DNA of 64,000 nucleotides from Endozoicomonas sp. 8E (GTDB lineage Bacteria; Pseudomonadota; Gammaproteobacteria; Pseudomonadales; Endozoicomonadaceae): NCBI RefSeq assembly GCF_032883915.1, contig NZ_CP120717.1, positions 6,216,501 to 6,280,500 of the forward strand, read 5' to 3'. Shown piece by piece: positions 56,657 to 64,000 of this stretch (position 1 is its first letter; each line of letters starts with the position of its first letter). The notes under the pieces were generated by a model. It saw only the letters and a program-made list of their open reading frames with translations, ran no database searches and was not told where the DNA came from. The position numbers and the translations under genes were made by a program.

Positions 56657-56803
56657 ACTGCTACTGCCCTTTATTTATTCTGATTGTTATTTACTCTGAC
56701 TGTCTTGAGGAGTCATGGAAGATACCAGAAATACGTTCGCAAGACAGCCCGAAGACTCATACACTGACTGGGACTACTACCGGAAGCCACCAGAAATTTG
56801 TGA

Positions 56804-57571
56804 CTACCCTTCTCCCAGATAAGCCTTGATCACTTCAGGGTTGTTGCGAATATCTTCTGGTGCACCTGAAGCAAGAGGACGCCCCTGGTTAATGACATAA
56901 ATCCGGTCAGAAATATCCATAACCAGCTTCATATCATGTTCAATCAGAAGCACAGTAACACCGTGTTGCTGTCGCAGATCAGAAATCAGCTCATCCAGCT
57001 CTGCCGTCTCATTGGGGTTGAGACCAGCGGCTGGTTCATCCAGCATCAATAACTCGGGCTGAGTCACCATACAACGGGCAATTTCCAGTCTGCGTTGCTG
57101 TCCATAAGCCAGATTACCTGCTTCACGATTGGCAAACCCGGTCAGACCAACTTTATCCAGCCAGAACTCAGCCCTATCCATCGCTTGTTCTTCACTACGC
57201 CGATAACCCGGGGTCTTAAACAACCCTGCCAACAACCCTGTATTCAGATGTCGGTGCTGGGCAACCAAAAGATTTTCCAGCACGCTCATACCCTTAAACA
57301 GACGTACATTCTGAAAGGTTCTTACAACACCGAGCCGGGCTATTTTATAACCCGGCATCTTTTCGATAGCCTGACCTTTGTATTGAACAGAGCCACCGGT
57401 CGCCTTATAAAAACCTGTGAGGCAGTTAAAAACGGTCGTTTTTCCGGCACCATTGGGCCCAATCATGGAAACAATTTCACCCGGACAGATTTTCAGCGCC
57501 ATCTGATCTACGGCCAGCAGTCCGCCAAAGCGCATACTCAGATCAGAAACGTCCAGTAAACATTCACTCAT
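56804..57571 (-). CDS. LivG: ATP-binding protein of branched-chain amino acid ABC transporter
   Basis: The 255 residues carry Walker A GPNGAGKTT (38-46), the signature LAYGQQRRLEIAR, Walker B LLMLDEPAAGLNP and the switch His in LLIEHDM. The C-terminal part (INQGRPLASGAPEDIRNN) is typical of LivG. It pairs with LivF at the inner membrane. It starts 13 bases after the livM stop, which indicates one transcript. Confidence 0.95.
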   Translation of the reverse strand: MSECLLDVSDLSMRFGGLLAVDQMALKICPGEIVSMIGPNGAGKTTVFNCLTGFYKATGGSVQYKGQAIEKMPGYKIARLGVVRTFQNVRLFKGMSVLENLLVAQHRHLNTGLLAGLFKTPGYRRSEEQAMDRAEFWLDKVGLTGFANREAGNLAYGQQRRLEIARCMVTQPELLMLDEPAAGLNPNETAELDELISDLRQQHGVTVLLIEHDMKLVMDISDRIYVINQGRPLASGAPEDIRNNPEVIKAYLGEG

Positions 57572-57584
57572 TCTGATTCCCCAT

Positions 57585-58907
57585 TTACACGCTTTCAGCC
57601 AATGATGCTGTCTTGACCGGGCTGTCCGACTCAGACTTGCCCGATTTAATCTTGATATGAGGCCGCTTCATGGGCATCAAACCTTCAGGACGCCATACCA
57701 TCATGCAAACCATCATCAACCCGAACATCAGCATTCGGTATTCCTGGAATTCACGGGCAAACTCTGGCAAAACGGTCATAATCACAGCGGCAAGAATGAC
57801 ACCGACCTGAGATCCCATTCCACCAAGCACAACAATGGCCAGAATGATGGCGGACTCGATAAAGGTGAACGACTCCGGACTAATAAAACCCTGGCGGGCA
57901 GCAAAGAAGGTACCGGCAAAGCCAGCAAATGCAGCCCCTATGGTAAATGCAGACAGTTTGATGGCCGTAGGATTCAAACCCAGTGAACGACAGGCAATAT
58001 CATCTTCACGCAACGCTTCCCAAGCTCTGCCAATAGGCATTCGAAGGAGTCGATTGATCACAAAAAGCGTGGCAATCACCAGCAACACTGCCAGTATGTA
58101 CAGAAAAATCACCTTGTACTCACTGCTGTAATCAATACCAAAGTATTCGTGGAAAGGAACATTCCCTTCTTCCTGCGCCCTGCGTCCAAATTCAAGGCCA
58201 AACAGAGTCGGTTTAGGAATCTGACTGATACCATTGGGACCACCGGTTAATGTCGTCCAGTTGTTGAGCAGGATTCGAATAATTTCTCCAAAACCCAGAG
58301 TTACGATGGCCAGATAATCCCCCCGAAGCCTGAGCACCGGAAAACCAAGAATAAAACCAAAGAAAGCAGCCAGAATACCGCCCAGTACCAGACCGCTCCA
58401 GAAGTCGAAACCCAGATATTGATTCAATAGGGCATAACTGTAGGCACCCACGGCATAAAAGCCGACATAGCCCAGATCAAGAAGACCGGCCAGGCCCACC
58501 ACAATGTTCAGACCCAGACCCAGCATCACGTAAATCAGGGCCAGAGTGGCCAGATCCACAGCGCCCCTGGAAACAAAGAATGGCCAGATCATTAATCCCG
58601 CTACTGCAAAGCAGATTAAAAGAGTTCTAGCCTCTTTGTTCCTGGTTGCTTTGGTCAGCTTTTCTGCATTAATAGATGGCAACTGTTGTTTTATTCCGGA
58701 AAGCCCCCGATCGATGGGTGCCCTGAACAGCTGGAAGAAGAAGACAGCAGCCACACCCGCTGCTATCCAGTAGAGGGAAGAAGGGTCGGCTAATGTCACC
58801 TCAAGTCCAACACCCGAGGGCTCAAGACGAACCCCCATCATCAGGCTGGTTAAAATCAGCAAAACGACTGCCGAGAGTATTGCCGGAGTAAAGCGTAATG
58901 ATTTCAT
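57585..58907 (-). CDS. LivM: permease of branched-chain amino acid ABC transporter
   Basis: The 440 residues are an integral membrane protein with many hydrophobic helices. The conserved central part is [16 protein letters not shown], then [15 protein letters not shown] and EAFRED-like [16 protein letters not shown], the contact helix for the ATPases. About 90 extra N-terminal residues with two hydrophobic stretches precede the core, as in LivM of gammaproteobacteria. The C-terminus is polar ([15 protein letters not shown]). Its ATG overlaps the livH stop (GTATGA). Confidence 0.94.
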   Translation of the reverse strand: MKSLRFTPAILSAVVLLILTSLMMGVRLEPSGVGLEVTLADPSSLYWIAAGVAAVFFFQLFRAPIDRGLSGIKQQLPSINAEKLTKATRNKEARTLLICFAVAGLMIWPFFVSRGAVDLATLALIYVMLGLGLNIVVGLAGLLDLGYVGFYAVGAYSYALLNQYLGFDFWSGLVLGGILAAFFGFILGFPVLRLRGDYLAIVTLGFGEIIRILLNNWTTLTGGPNGISQIPKPTLFGLEFGRRAQEEGNVPFHEYFGIDYSSEYKVIFLYILAVLLVIATLFVINRLLRMPIGRAWEALREDDIACRSLGLNPTAIKLSAFTIGAAFAGFAGTFFAARQGFISPESFTFIESAIILAIVVLGGMGSQVGVILAAVIMTVLPEFAREFQEYRMLMFGLMMVCMMVWRPEGLMPMKRPHIKIKSGKSESDSPVKTASLAESV

Positions 58908-59830
58908 ACTTTTTCAACCTCCGGCTTGCCCAGAAGGCCGGTCGGCCTGAACAGAAGAATCAGAACGAGGAGACTGAAGGCGACAACGTCCTTATATTCC
59001 GCACTGAAGTAACCTGCGGTGAAGGCTTCCGTGACCCCCAGAATCAAACCACCCAGCACAGCTCCGGGTATACTTCCGATTCCTCCCAGCACGGCGGCAG
59101 TGAATGCTTTAAGACCTGCCATAAAACCGATGTGGGGATTGATTACCCCGTAATACATCCCGAGTAATACACCGGCTACCGCAGCAAGAGCGGCCCCGAT
59201 CACAAAAGTGATCGAAATAATCTGATGAGTGTTGATACCCAACAGCCCGGTCATGCCAAGATCTTCAGCACAAGCTCTGCAGGCTCGCCCCATTTTTGAC
59301 TTGGAGATAAACAGAGTCAGGGCCGTCATGGCAATAAACGTCACCACAAAGATAATTAACTGCATGTACGACACAGTGGCATTAAAACCGTCTTCAGGAC
59401 CAAAGGTCCAGCCACCACTGATCATGCTGGGCATGGCTATATCCCTTGATCCCTGGGCCAGGCGGACATAGTTCTGCAGGAAAATGGACATACCAATGGC
59501 AGAAATCAGGGCAATCAGTCGGTTACTGTTTCGCAAGGGTCGATAAGCAACCCTCTCCACCGCAAAGCCATAGGTACTGGTGATAATAATGCTGATGACA
59601 AAGGCGGAAACCAGCATCAGTGAAACACTGTCTATTCCCATCATCGCTAACGCGGCCAGTACCGCAAAAGCGATGTAACTGCCAATCATGTAGATCTCAC
59701 CATGAGCAAAATTGATCATGCCAATAATGCCGTACACCATGGTATAACCGATAGCAATCAGAGCGTACGTACTGCCTATCGTCAGCCCGTTAAGCAGTTG
59801 CTGAATAAGGTAAAAACCTGAATCCCCCAT
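58904..59830 (-). CDS. LivH: permease of branched-chain amino acid ABC transporter
   Basis: The 308 residues have about eight hydrophobic segments and the family motifs [21 protein letters not shown] and [11 protein letters not shown] near the N-terminus and [17 protein letters not shown] near the C-terminus. The ATG at 59830 is preceded by GAGGT at a good distance. It is the first gene of the operon livH-M-G-F. No periplasmic binding protein gene lies next to it in the window, so LivJ or LivK must be encoded elsewhere. Confidence 0.95.
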   Translation of the reverse strand: MGDSGFYLIQQLLNGLTIGSTYALIAIGYTMVYGIIGMINFAHGEIYMIGSYIAFAVLAALAMMGIDSVSLMLVSAFVISIIITSTYGFAVERVAYRPLRNSNRLIALISAIGMSIFLQNYVRLAQGSRDIAMPSMISGGWTFGPEDGFNATVSYMQLIIFVVTFIAMTALTLFISKSKMGRACRACAEDLGMTGLLGINTHQIISITFVIGAALAAVAGVLLGMYYGVINPHIGFMAGLKAFTAAVLGGIGSIPGAVLGGLILGVTEAFTAGYFSAEYKDVVAFSLLVLILLFRPTGLLGKPEVEKV

Positions 59831-60130
59831 TCCACGACCTCGTTTTTTATTTTTGTAAACGTTGTTTTTTCTACTATTTTTTACTTCTCTTCAGAGGGTT
59901 TGCTCTGACTCAGCCACAAGAAAGTCTGCGAAATATCCTCCTGGATCTGTCTGGGTCAAAACCCATATATCAGGGCTGAAGATCTATAAAACCCCCTCAA
60001 TGTCGGGCCGATTCTCTCACACGACAAAGGCTCTTGGTAGGGATGGAACAAAAAAATAGCTGGCGGAAAATTCCCCCATTAATCAGGGCCGTATTGCAAC
60101 TGAATTCAGCCGTATTACACGAGATTCACT
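59831..60130. other. Divergent intergenic region between livH and the DUF1016 gene
   Basis: This 300-bp AT-rich region must hold promoters for both directions. The T-rich run at about 59842-59885 lies upstream of livH. I cannot assign boxes with confidence and see no gene. Confidence 0.3.
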
Positions 60131-61183
60131 ATGAATAAGCAAAACCAAACCGTTAACCTGAGCCTCAATAAGGATTATAAAAACTGGCTGAAAGCTCTGA
60201 AACAGAAGGTACTGTCAACCCAGCTCAAAGCAGCGGTTCAAGTAAATTCGACCTTACTGGCTTTTTACTGGGAATTGGGGGAGGACATTGTTCGTAGACA
60301 GGCTCAGGCTAACTGGGGCGACGGCTTCCTGAAACAACTTAGTAAGGATTTAATGGCGGAATTTCCTGAAATCAAAGGGTTTTCAGAGCGTAATCTTAAA
60401 TATATCCGCCAGTGGTTTCTCTACTACTCTGGGCAGCAGGCAATTGGGCAACAGGCTGTTGCACAATTAATGCAGGTACCTTGGGGGCACAATTTGCAAA
60501 TTATCAGTAAGTGTAAAAGCGTGCCAGAAGCCCTTTATTACGTGAGAAGTACTATTGAGCATGGCTGGAGCCGGAGCGTGCTCACCCATCAGATAGAAAG
60601 TGGTCTCTGGCAGCGTGAGGGGCAAGCCATCAGTAACTTTAATACCACCCTGCCAGCCATACAATCTGATCTGGCACAACAAACCCTGAAAGATCCTTAC
60701 GTGTTTGATTTCCTGAGCTTGACCCAAAACTACAACGAACGTGAGTTTGAGCAGGGTTTGACGGAGCATATCACCCAGTTTTTGCTGGAATTAGGGGCCG
60801 GGTTTGCATACGTGGGTAAGCAGTTTCATATTCAGGTGGGGCAACGGGATTTTTATATCGACCTGCTGTTTTACCATATCCGGCTTCATTGTTATGTGGT
60901 GATCGAGCTGAAGACGGTAGATTTTGAACCAGAACACGCAGGCAAACTGAACTTTTATATCAGGGCCGTGGACGAACTGCTGCGAAAAGAGGGTGATACG
61001 CCCACCATTGGCATCCTGTTGTGCAAGAACAAAGACAAGCTGGTGGCAGAGTATTCCCTCAGTGATATGCAAAAGCCCATTGGCGTCTCGGAATACCAGC
61101 TCACTCAATCACTGCCGGAAAATCTGCAATCGCAGTTGCCCAGTGTGGAAGAGATTGAACAGGAATTGAGGGGTGGGAGATGA
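60131..61183 (+). CDS. DUF1016 (YhcG-like) PD-(D/E)xK nuclease domain protein
   Basis: The 350 residues match the DUF1016 family: an N-terminal DUF1016_N helical domain (VNSTLLAFYWELGEDI, then KGFSERNLKYIRQWF) and a C-terminal nuclease-like domain with D244 (YIDLLFYH), E259 and K261 (VIELK). All catalytic-type residues are present. Members are frequently encoded beside type I restriction genes and are presumed DNA nucleases; the exact role is not known to me. A second copy with a very similar N-terminus starts at 63862, beyond hsdM. Confidence 0.9.
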   Translation: MNKQNQTVNLSLNKDYKNWLKALKQKVLSTQLKAAVQVNSTLLAFYWELGEDIVRRQAQANWGDGFLKQLSKDLMAEFPEIKGFSERNLKYIRQWFLYYSGQQAIGQQAVAQLMQVPWGHNLQIISKCKSVPEALYYVRSTIEHGWSRSVLTHQIESGLWQREGQAISNFNTTLPAIQSDLAQQTLKDPYVFDFLSLTQNYNEREFEQGLTEHITQFLLELGAGFAYVGKQFHIQVGQRDFYIDLLFYHIRLHCYVVIELKTVDFEPEHAGKLNFYIRAVDELLRKEGDTPTIGILLCKNKDKLVAEYSLSDMQKPIGVSEYQLTQSLPENLQSQLPSVEEIEQELRGGR

Positions 61184-61207
61184 GTGGTAGTCTATCCGGC
61201 GGTATAT

Positions 61208-61243
61208 TTGACATCCTTCTCCAGCTTACGCGCTGCGCAGACA
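61208..61243 (-). repeat. Solo IS605-type right-end remnant
   Basis: The sequence TTGACATCCTTCTCCAGC matches the right end of the IS605 element at 53346-53362 in 17 of 18 bases. It is followed by a decayed hairpin arm (GCGCTGCGCAG). On the minus strand it also ends GGATGTCAA. No transposase gene is nearby, so it is a remnant or a small non-autonomous derivative. Confidence 0.5.
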
Positions 61244-61390
61244 ATGTGACAACCTTTCAAAAGCAAATTGCCGTTGCTGTTTTCCCATATGGGACATTTC
61301 AGAGCGATAATTCAGTTCCCCAGCTATCTCAGCATGCGTCATATCTTTGATTGCAGAATATTTATCCAGAGAAAACCAGCCAGGCAGTTC
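61226..61390 (-). pseudogene. Fragment of a possible DUF6387-like gene
   Basis: The minus strand is open for about 54 codons with no start: ELPGWFSLDKYSAIKDMTHA, then EIAGELNYRSE. The WFxLDKY pattern recalls the N-terminus of DUF6387 proteins found near defence genes. It ends at TAA 61226-61228, inside the IS-end-like sequence. Assignment is from memory and weak. Confidence 0.3.
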
Positions 61391-61630
61391 TTATTATTTT
61401 ACTTATTATTGCCATTACCTATTAGACGACAATAACAATATGCCCTTACGATTCAGAGACTTGAATTTTTATAGTTTTCGAATGTGCAACCCTGAACGCC
61501 AGAGCTTGGGTAAACATATTTAGCTATTCATTAATACTGAACGTTTGATGTACTCTAGCAGCATCAAAGTCAATCAAATGGTCACTTTTGCTGACTCTTC
61601 TGCCAGCCAAAAGTCCAATCTGGTCAAGAT

Positions 61631-63865
61631 ATGCCCAACACCCAAACCTCTAACAACCTTGCAGCCTTCATCTGGTCCGTAGCCGACCTCCTGCGGGGCG
61701 ATTTCAAGCAGTCCCAGTACGGGCGCATCATCCTGCCGTTTACCCTGCTACGCCGTCTGGAATGTGTCCTGGAACCTACCAGGGATGCAGTAGTAGCCCA
61801 GTATGAAAAAGTGAAGGTCATGAACCTGCCGGAAGACGGCATGGAAAAGATGTTGCTACGGGCTTCCAAGCTATCATTCTTCAACACCTCACCCATGAAC
61901 CTGTCGAAGATGGGCCAGGGCGATATCAAGGACAACCTGGAAAACTACGTTCTGTCGTTCTCCAAAGATGCCCGTGAAATTTTTGAGCATTTCAAGTTCG
62001 ATGAATTTGTCGGCAGCCTGAACGAAGCCAATTTGCTGTTTAAGGTAGTGGGAAAGTTTGCCACCATCGACCTGAGCCCGAAGGCCATCAGTAACCACGA
62101 AATGGGCCTGGTGTTTGAAGAGCTGATCCGCCGATTTGCTGAATCCTCCAACGAAACGGCCGGTGAACACTTCACCCCAAGGGACATTGTTGAACTCACC
62201 ACCTCCCTGGTGTTTATGGAAGACGACGATGCCCTGAACAAGGAAGGTATTATCCGCACTATTTATGACCCTACGGCAGGTACAGGTGGCTTTCTGTCGT
62301 CTGGCATGGAATATGTGTACGAGCACAATAAAGATGCTGTAATGCGAGCTTTTGGCCAGGAGTTGAACCCTGAGTCCTACGCCATCTGTAAAGCCGATAT
62401 GCTGATCAAGGGTCAGGATGTCAGCCGCATCAAACTGGGCAACACCTTGTCGAACGATCACCTCAGTGGCGATCAGTTTGACTACATGCTGTCTAATCCA
62501 CCATTCGGGGTGGACTGGAAGAAGATCGAAGGCACCATTAAAGATGAGCATGAACACAAAGGCTACGACGGTCGCTTTGGCCCCGGCCTGCCAAGAGTGT
62601 CCGATGGTTCTCTGCTGTTCCTGATGCACCTGATCAGCAAGTTCAGGGACATCACGCCAGAGAACCAGAACCCCAGCCGCATCGGCATTATCCTCAACGG
62701 TTCACCGCTCTTTACCGGCAGTGCAGGCAGTGGTGAAAGCGAGATTCGCCGTTATATTCTCGAAGCCGACCTGCTCGAAGCCATTGTCGCCCTGCCCACA
62801 GACATGTTCTACAACACCGGTATCGCTACCTATGTGTGGGTGCTGACCAATAAAAAGTCCGATGAACGCAAAGGTAAAGTGCAGCTGATTAACGGCGTAA
62901 ACCTGTGCGGCAAGATGCGTAAGTCCCTGGGCTCCAAGCGGAACATAATGAGCGAAGCTGACCGTCGCATCATTACCCAAAACTTTGGAGCCTTTGCAGA
63001 AGCATCCGAAGAAAACTTTGCCGCCAAAATTTTCGACAGTCATAAATTCGGCTACCGTCGTATTACCGTGGAACGCCCACTTCGCCTGTCCGCCCAGATT
63101 ACTGATGACGCAGTAACGGGTCTACGCTATGCACCCAGGCCGTATAACGCCGTTATGCGCTGGATGGTTGAGGAATTCGGCACAGAGTGTCATACAACCT
63201 TGGCAGACAATGAAGAAGCCATTCGCACCAAAATCAAAAAAGACTTCAAAGAACTGAAAGAGAAGCAGATCAAAGAGGTACTGAACGACAAACTCTGGCT
63301 GTTCCAGCGGGGGCTGATGGAGAAAGCCCAAACTCTGCAAAATACAGTCGGAACGGTACTGTCCAACGACTTTAACCAGTTCGATAAAGATCTGAAAGCC
63401 GCCCTCAAAGCCGCTAACTTGAAGCTGGATGCCAAAGAGAAAAAGCAGTTCCTCGATGCCATCACCCACAAGAACCCCGAAGCCGAGCCGGTGATCAAAA
63501 AGGTGCTAAAGGAAGAAGCCCAACCACTGTACGGCACATTCGAATACAAAGGCAAAGTCGTCGAATTCCAGACCGATGGCGACCTGCGGGATAACGAGAA
63601 CATTCCTCTTGACCCATCAATGCCCACCCATATCCTGATCGAAACTTACTTCAACCGGGAAGTGGCTCCCCATGTGCCCGATGCCTGGATCAATGCCGAC
63701 AAGTGCGATGCCCAGGATGGTGAGATTGGCATTGTGGGTTACGAGATTCCTTTTAACCGACACTTCTATGTGTATCAGCCGCCCCGTGCGCTGGAAGCGA
63801 TTGATGCTGATCTGGATGCGGTGAGTGCTAGAATCATGAGTCTGTTACAAGAGGTTCACTCATGA
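61631..63865 (+). CDS. HsdM: type I restriction-modification DNA methyltransferase subunit
   Basis: The 744 residues have the HsdM N-terminal helical domain ([17 protein letters not shown]) and an N6-adenine methyltransferase domain with motif [10 protein letters not shown] at about 213-221 and motif IV NPPFG at 289-293. The C-terminal 250 residues are longer than in the smallest HsdM proteins and include a Lys/Glu-rich helical region, as in the larger HsdM group. It methylates adenines in the recognition site set by an HsdS subunit, which is not yet reached in this window. Its stop overlaps the next ATG (ATGA), so the following DUF1016 gene is coupled. Confidence 0.94.
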   Translation: MPNTQTSNNLAAFIWSVADLLRGDFKQSQYGRIILPFTLLRRLECVLEPTRDAVVAQYEKVKVMNLPEDGMEKMLLRASKLSFFNTSPMNLSKMGQGDIKDNLENYVLSFSKDAREIFEHFKFDEFVGSLNEANLLFKVVGKFATIDLSPKAISNHEMGLVFEELIRRFAESSNETAGEHFTPRDIVELTTSLVFMEDDDALNKEGIIRTIYDPTAGTGGFLSSGMEYVYEHNKDAVMRAFGQELNPESYAICKADMLIKGQDVSRIKLGNTLSNDHLSGDQFDYMLSNPPFGVDWKKIEGTIKDEHEHKGYDGRFGPGLPRVSDGSLLFLMHLISKFRDITPENQNPSRIGIILNGSPLFTGSAGSGESEIRRYILEADLLEAIVALPTDMFYNTGIATYVWVLTNKKSDERKGKVQLINGVNLCGKMRKSLGSKRNIMSEADRRIITQNFGAFAEASEENFAAKIFDSHKFGYRRITVERPLRLSAQITDDAVTGLRYAPRPYNAVMRWMVEEFGTECHTTLADNEEAIRTKIKKDFKELKEKQIKEVLNDKLWLFQRGLMEKAQTLQNTVGTVLSNDFNQFDKDLKAALKAANLKLDAKEKKQFLDAITHKNPEAEPVIKKVLKEEAQPLYGTFEYKGKVVEFQTDGDLRDNENIPLDPSMPTHILIETYFNREVAPHVPDAWINADKCDAQDGEIGIVGYEIPFNRHFYVYQPPRALEAIDADLDAVSARIMSLLQEVHS

Positions 63866-64000
63866 GCAAGCCAAAAAACAACATTAACCTGAGCCTGAAT
63901 AAGGAATACAAAAGCTGGCTGAAAAGCCTTAAACAGAAGGTGCTGGCAACCCAACTCAAGGCAGCCGTTCAGGTGAACTCCACTCTGCTGAATTTTTACT
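63862..64000 (+). CDS. Second DUF1016 (YhcG-like) protein, 3' end outside window
   Basis: The first 46 codons read [20 protein letters not shown], then [14 protein letters not shown], closely similar to the protein at 60131. It overlaps hsdM by four bases and belongs to the same operon. In such loci the hsdS and hsdR genes would be expected further right. Confidence 0.88.
   Translation, partial: MSKPKNNINLSLNKEYKSWLKSLKQKVLATQLKAAVQVNSTLLNFY

Larger units (their letters stand above)
61184..61630. other. Gene-poor stretch between the DUF1016 gene and hsdM
   Basis: The first 200 bases hold an IS605 end-like remnant (61208-61243) and an antisense coding fragment (61226-61390), listed separately. 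The remaining 240 bases are AT-rich and probably contain the hsdM promoter. I see no further gene. Confidence 0.4.

Noticed and set aside
61889-62629. Long minus-strand ORF inside hsdM
   Set aside because: It is a frame shadow of the clearly assigned methyltransferase gene.

Overview
The window reads as a chromosome segment of a marine, probably host-associated gammaproteobacterium. My best guess is an Endozoicomonas-like member of the Oceanospirillales. This rests on the gene set (hybrid sensor kinase with CheR and CheB, liv transporter, IS605, type I methyltransferase with DUF1016 nucleases) and on the eukaryote-like repeats on the left. It is an inference, not a database match.

Bases 1-45833 hold one tandem array: 23 head-to-tail paralogous plus-strand genes, some broken, with nothing else between them. 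An intact member encodes, in order, a Sec-type signal peptide, an N-terminal domain I do not recognise (about 170 residues, with conserved W and WLLKSYW motifs), a Cys-rich segment, a low-complexity linker, 2 to 12 tandem 38-residue C2H2-like zinc-finger repeats (C-x13-C-x3-C-x8-H-x4-H, joined by TGEKP-like linkers), and a short basic tail (HRKRKP) followed by acidic residues. By hand count there are about 155 finger units. Duplications, mosaic copies, frameshifts, nonsense codons and relics show that the array is recombining actively.

The most notable signal is at the gene starts. Most members lack ATG, GTG or TTG where the signal peptide must begin. They carry ATT ATT AAA just downstream of AAGGATAGA, and that sequence pairs perfectly with TCTATCCTT about 30 bases upstream. 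I infer AUU start codons with a Shine-Dalgarno sequence buried in a hairpin. In three members that have lost the left arm and overlap the preceding gene (ATGACTGA-type junctions), a canonical ATG appears instead.

Bases 45869-52815 (minus strand) form a four-gene signalling operon: a hybrid histidine kinase with three receiver domains, CheR, a receiver-less CheB, and a REC-PAS-GGDEF diguanylate cyclase. Next come an IS605-type element (tnpB and tnpA divergent, about 53345-55180) inserted in a hypothetical gene, and a livHMGF branched-chain amino acid transporter operon (59830 to 55937, minus strand). The right end is a restriction-modification or defence locus: a DUF1016 (YhcG-like) nuclease, HsdM, and a second DUF1016 copy that runs off the window.
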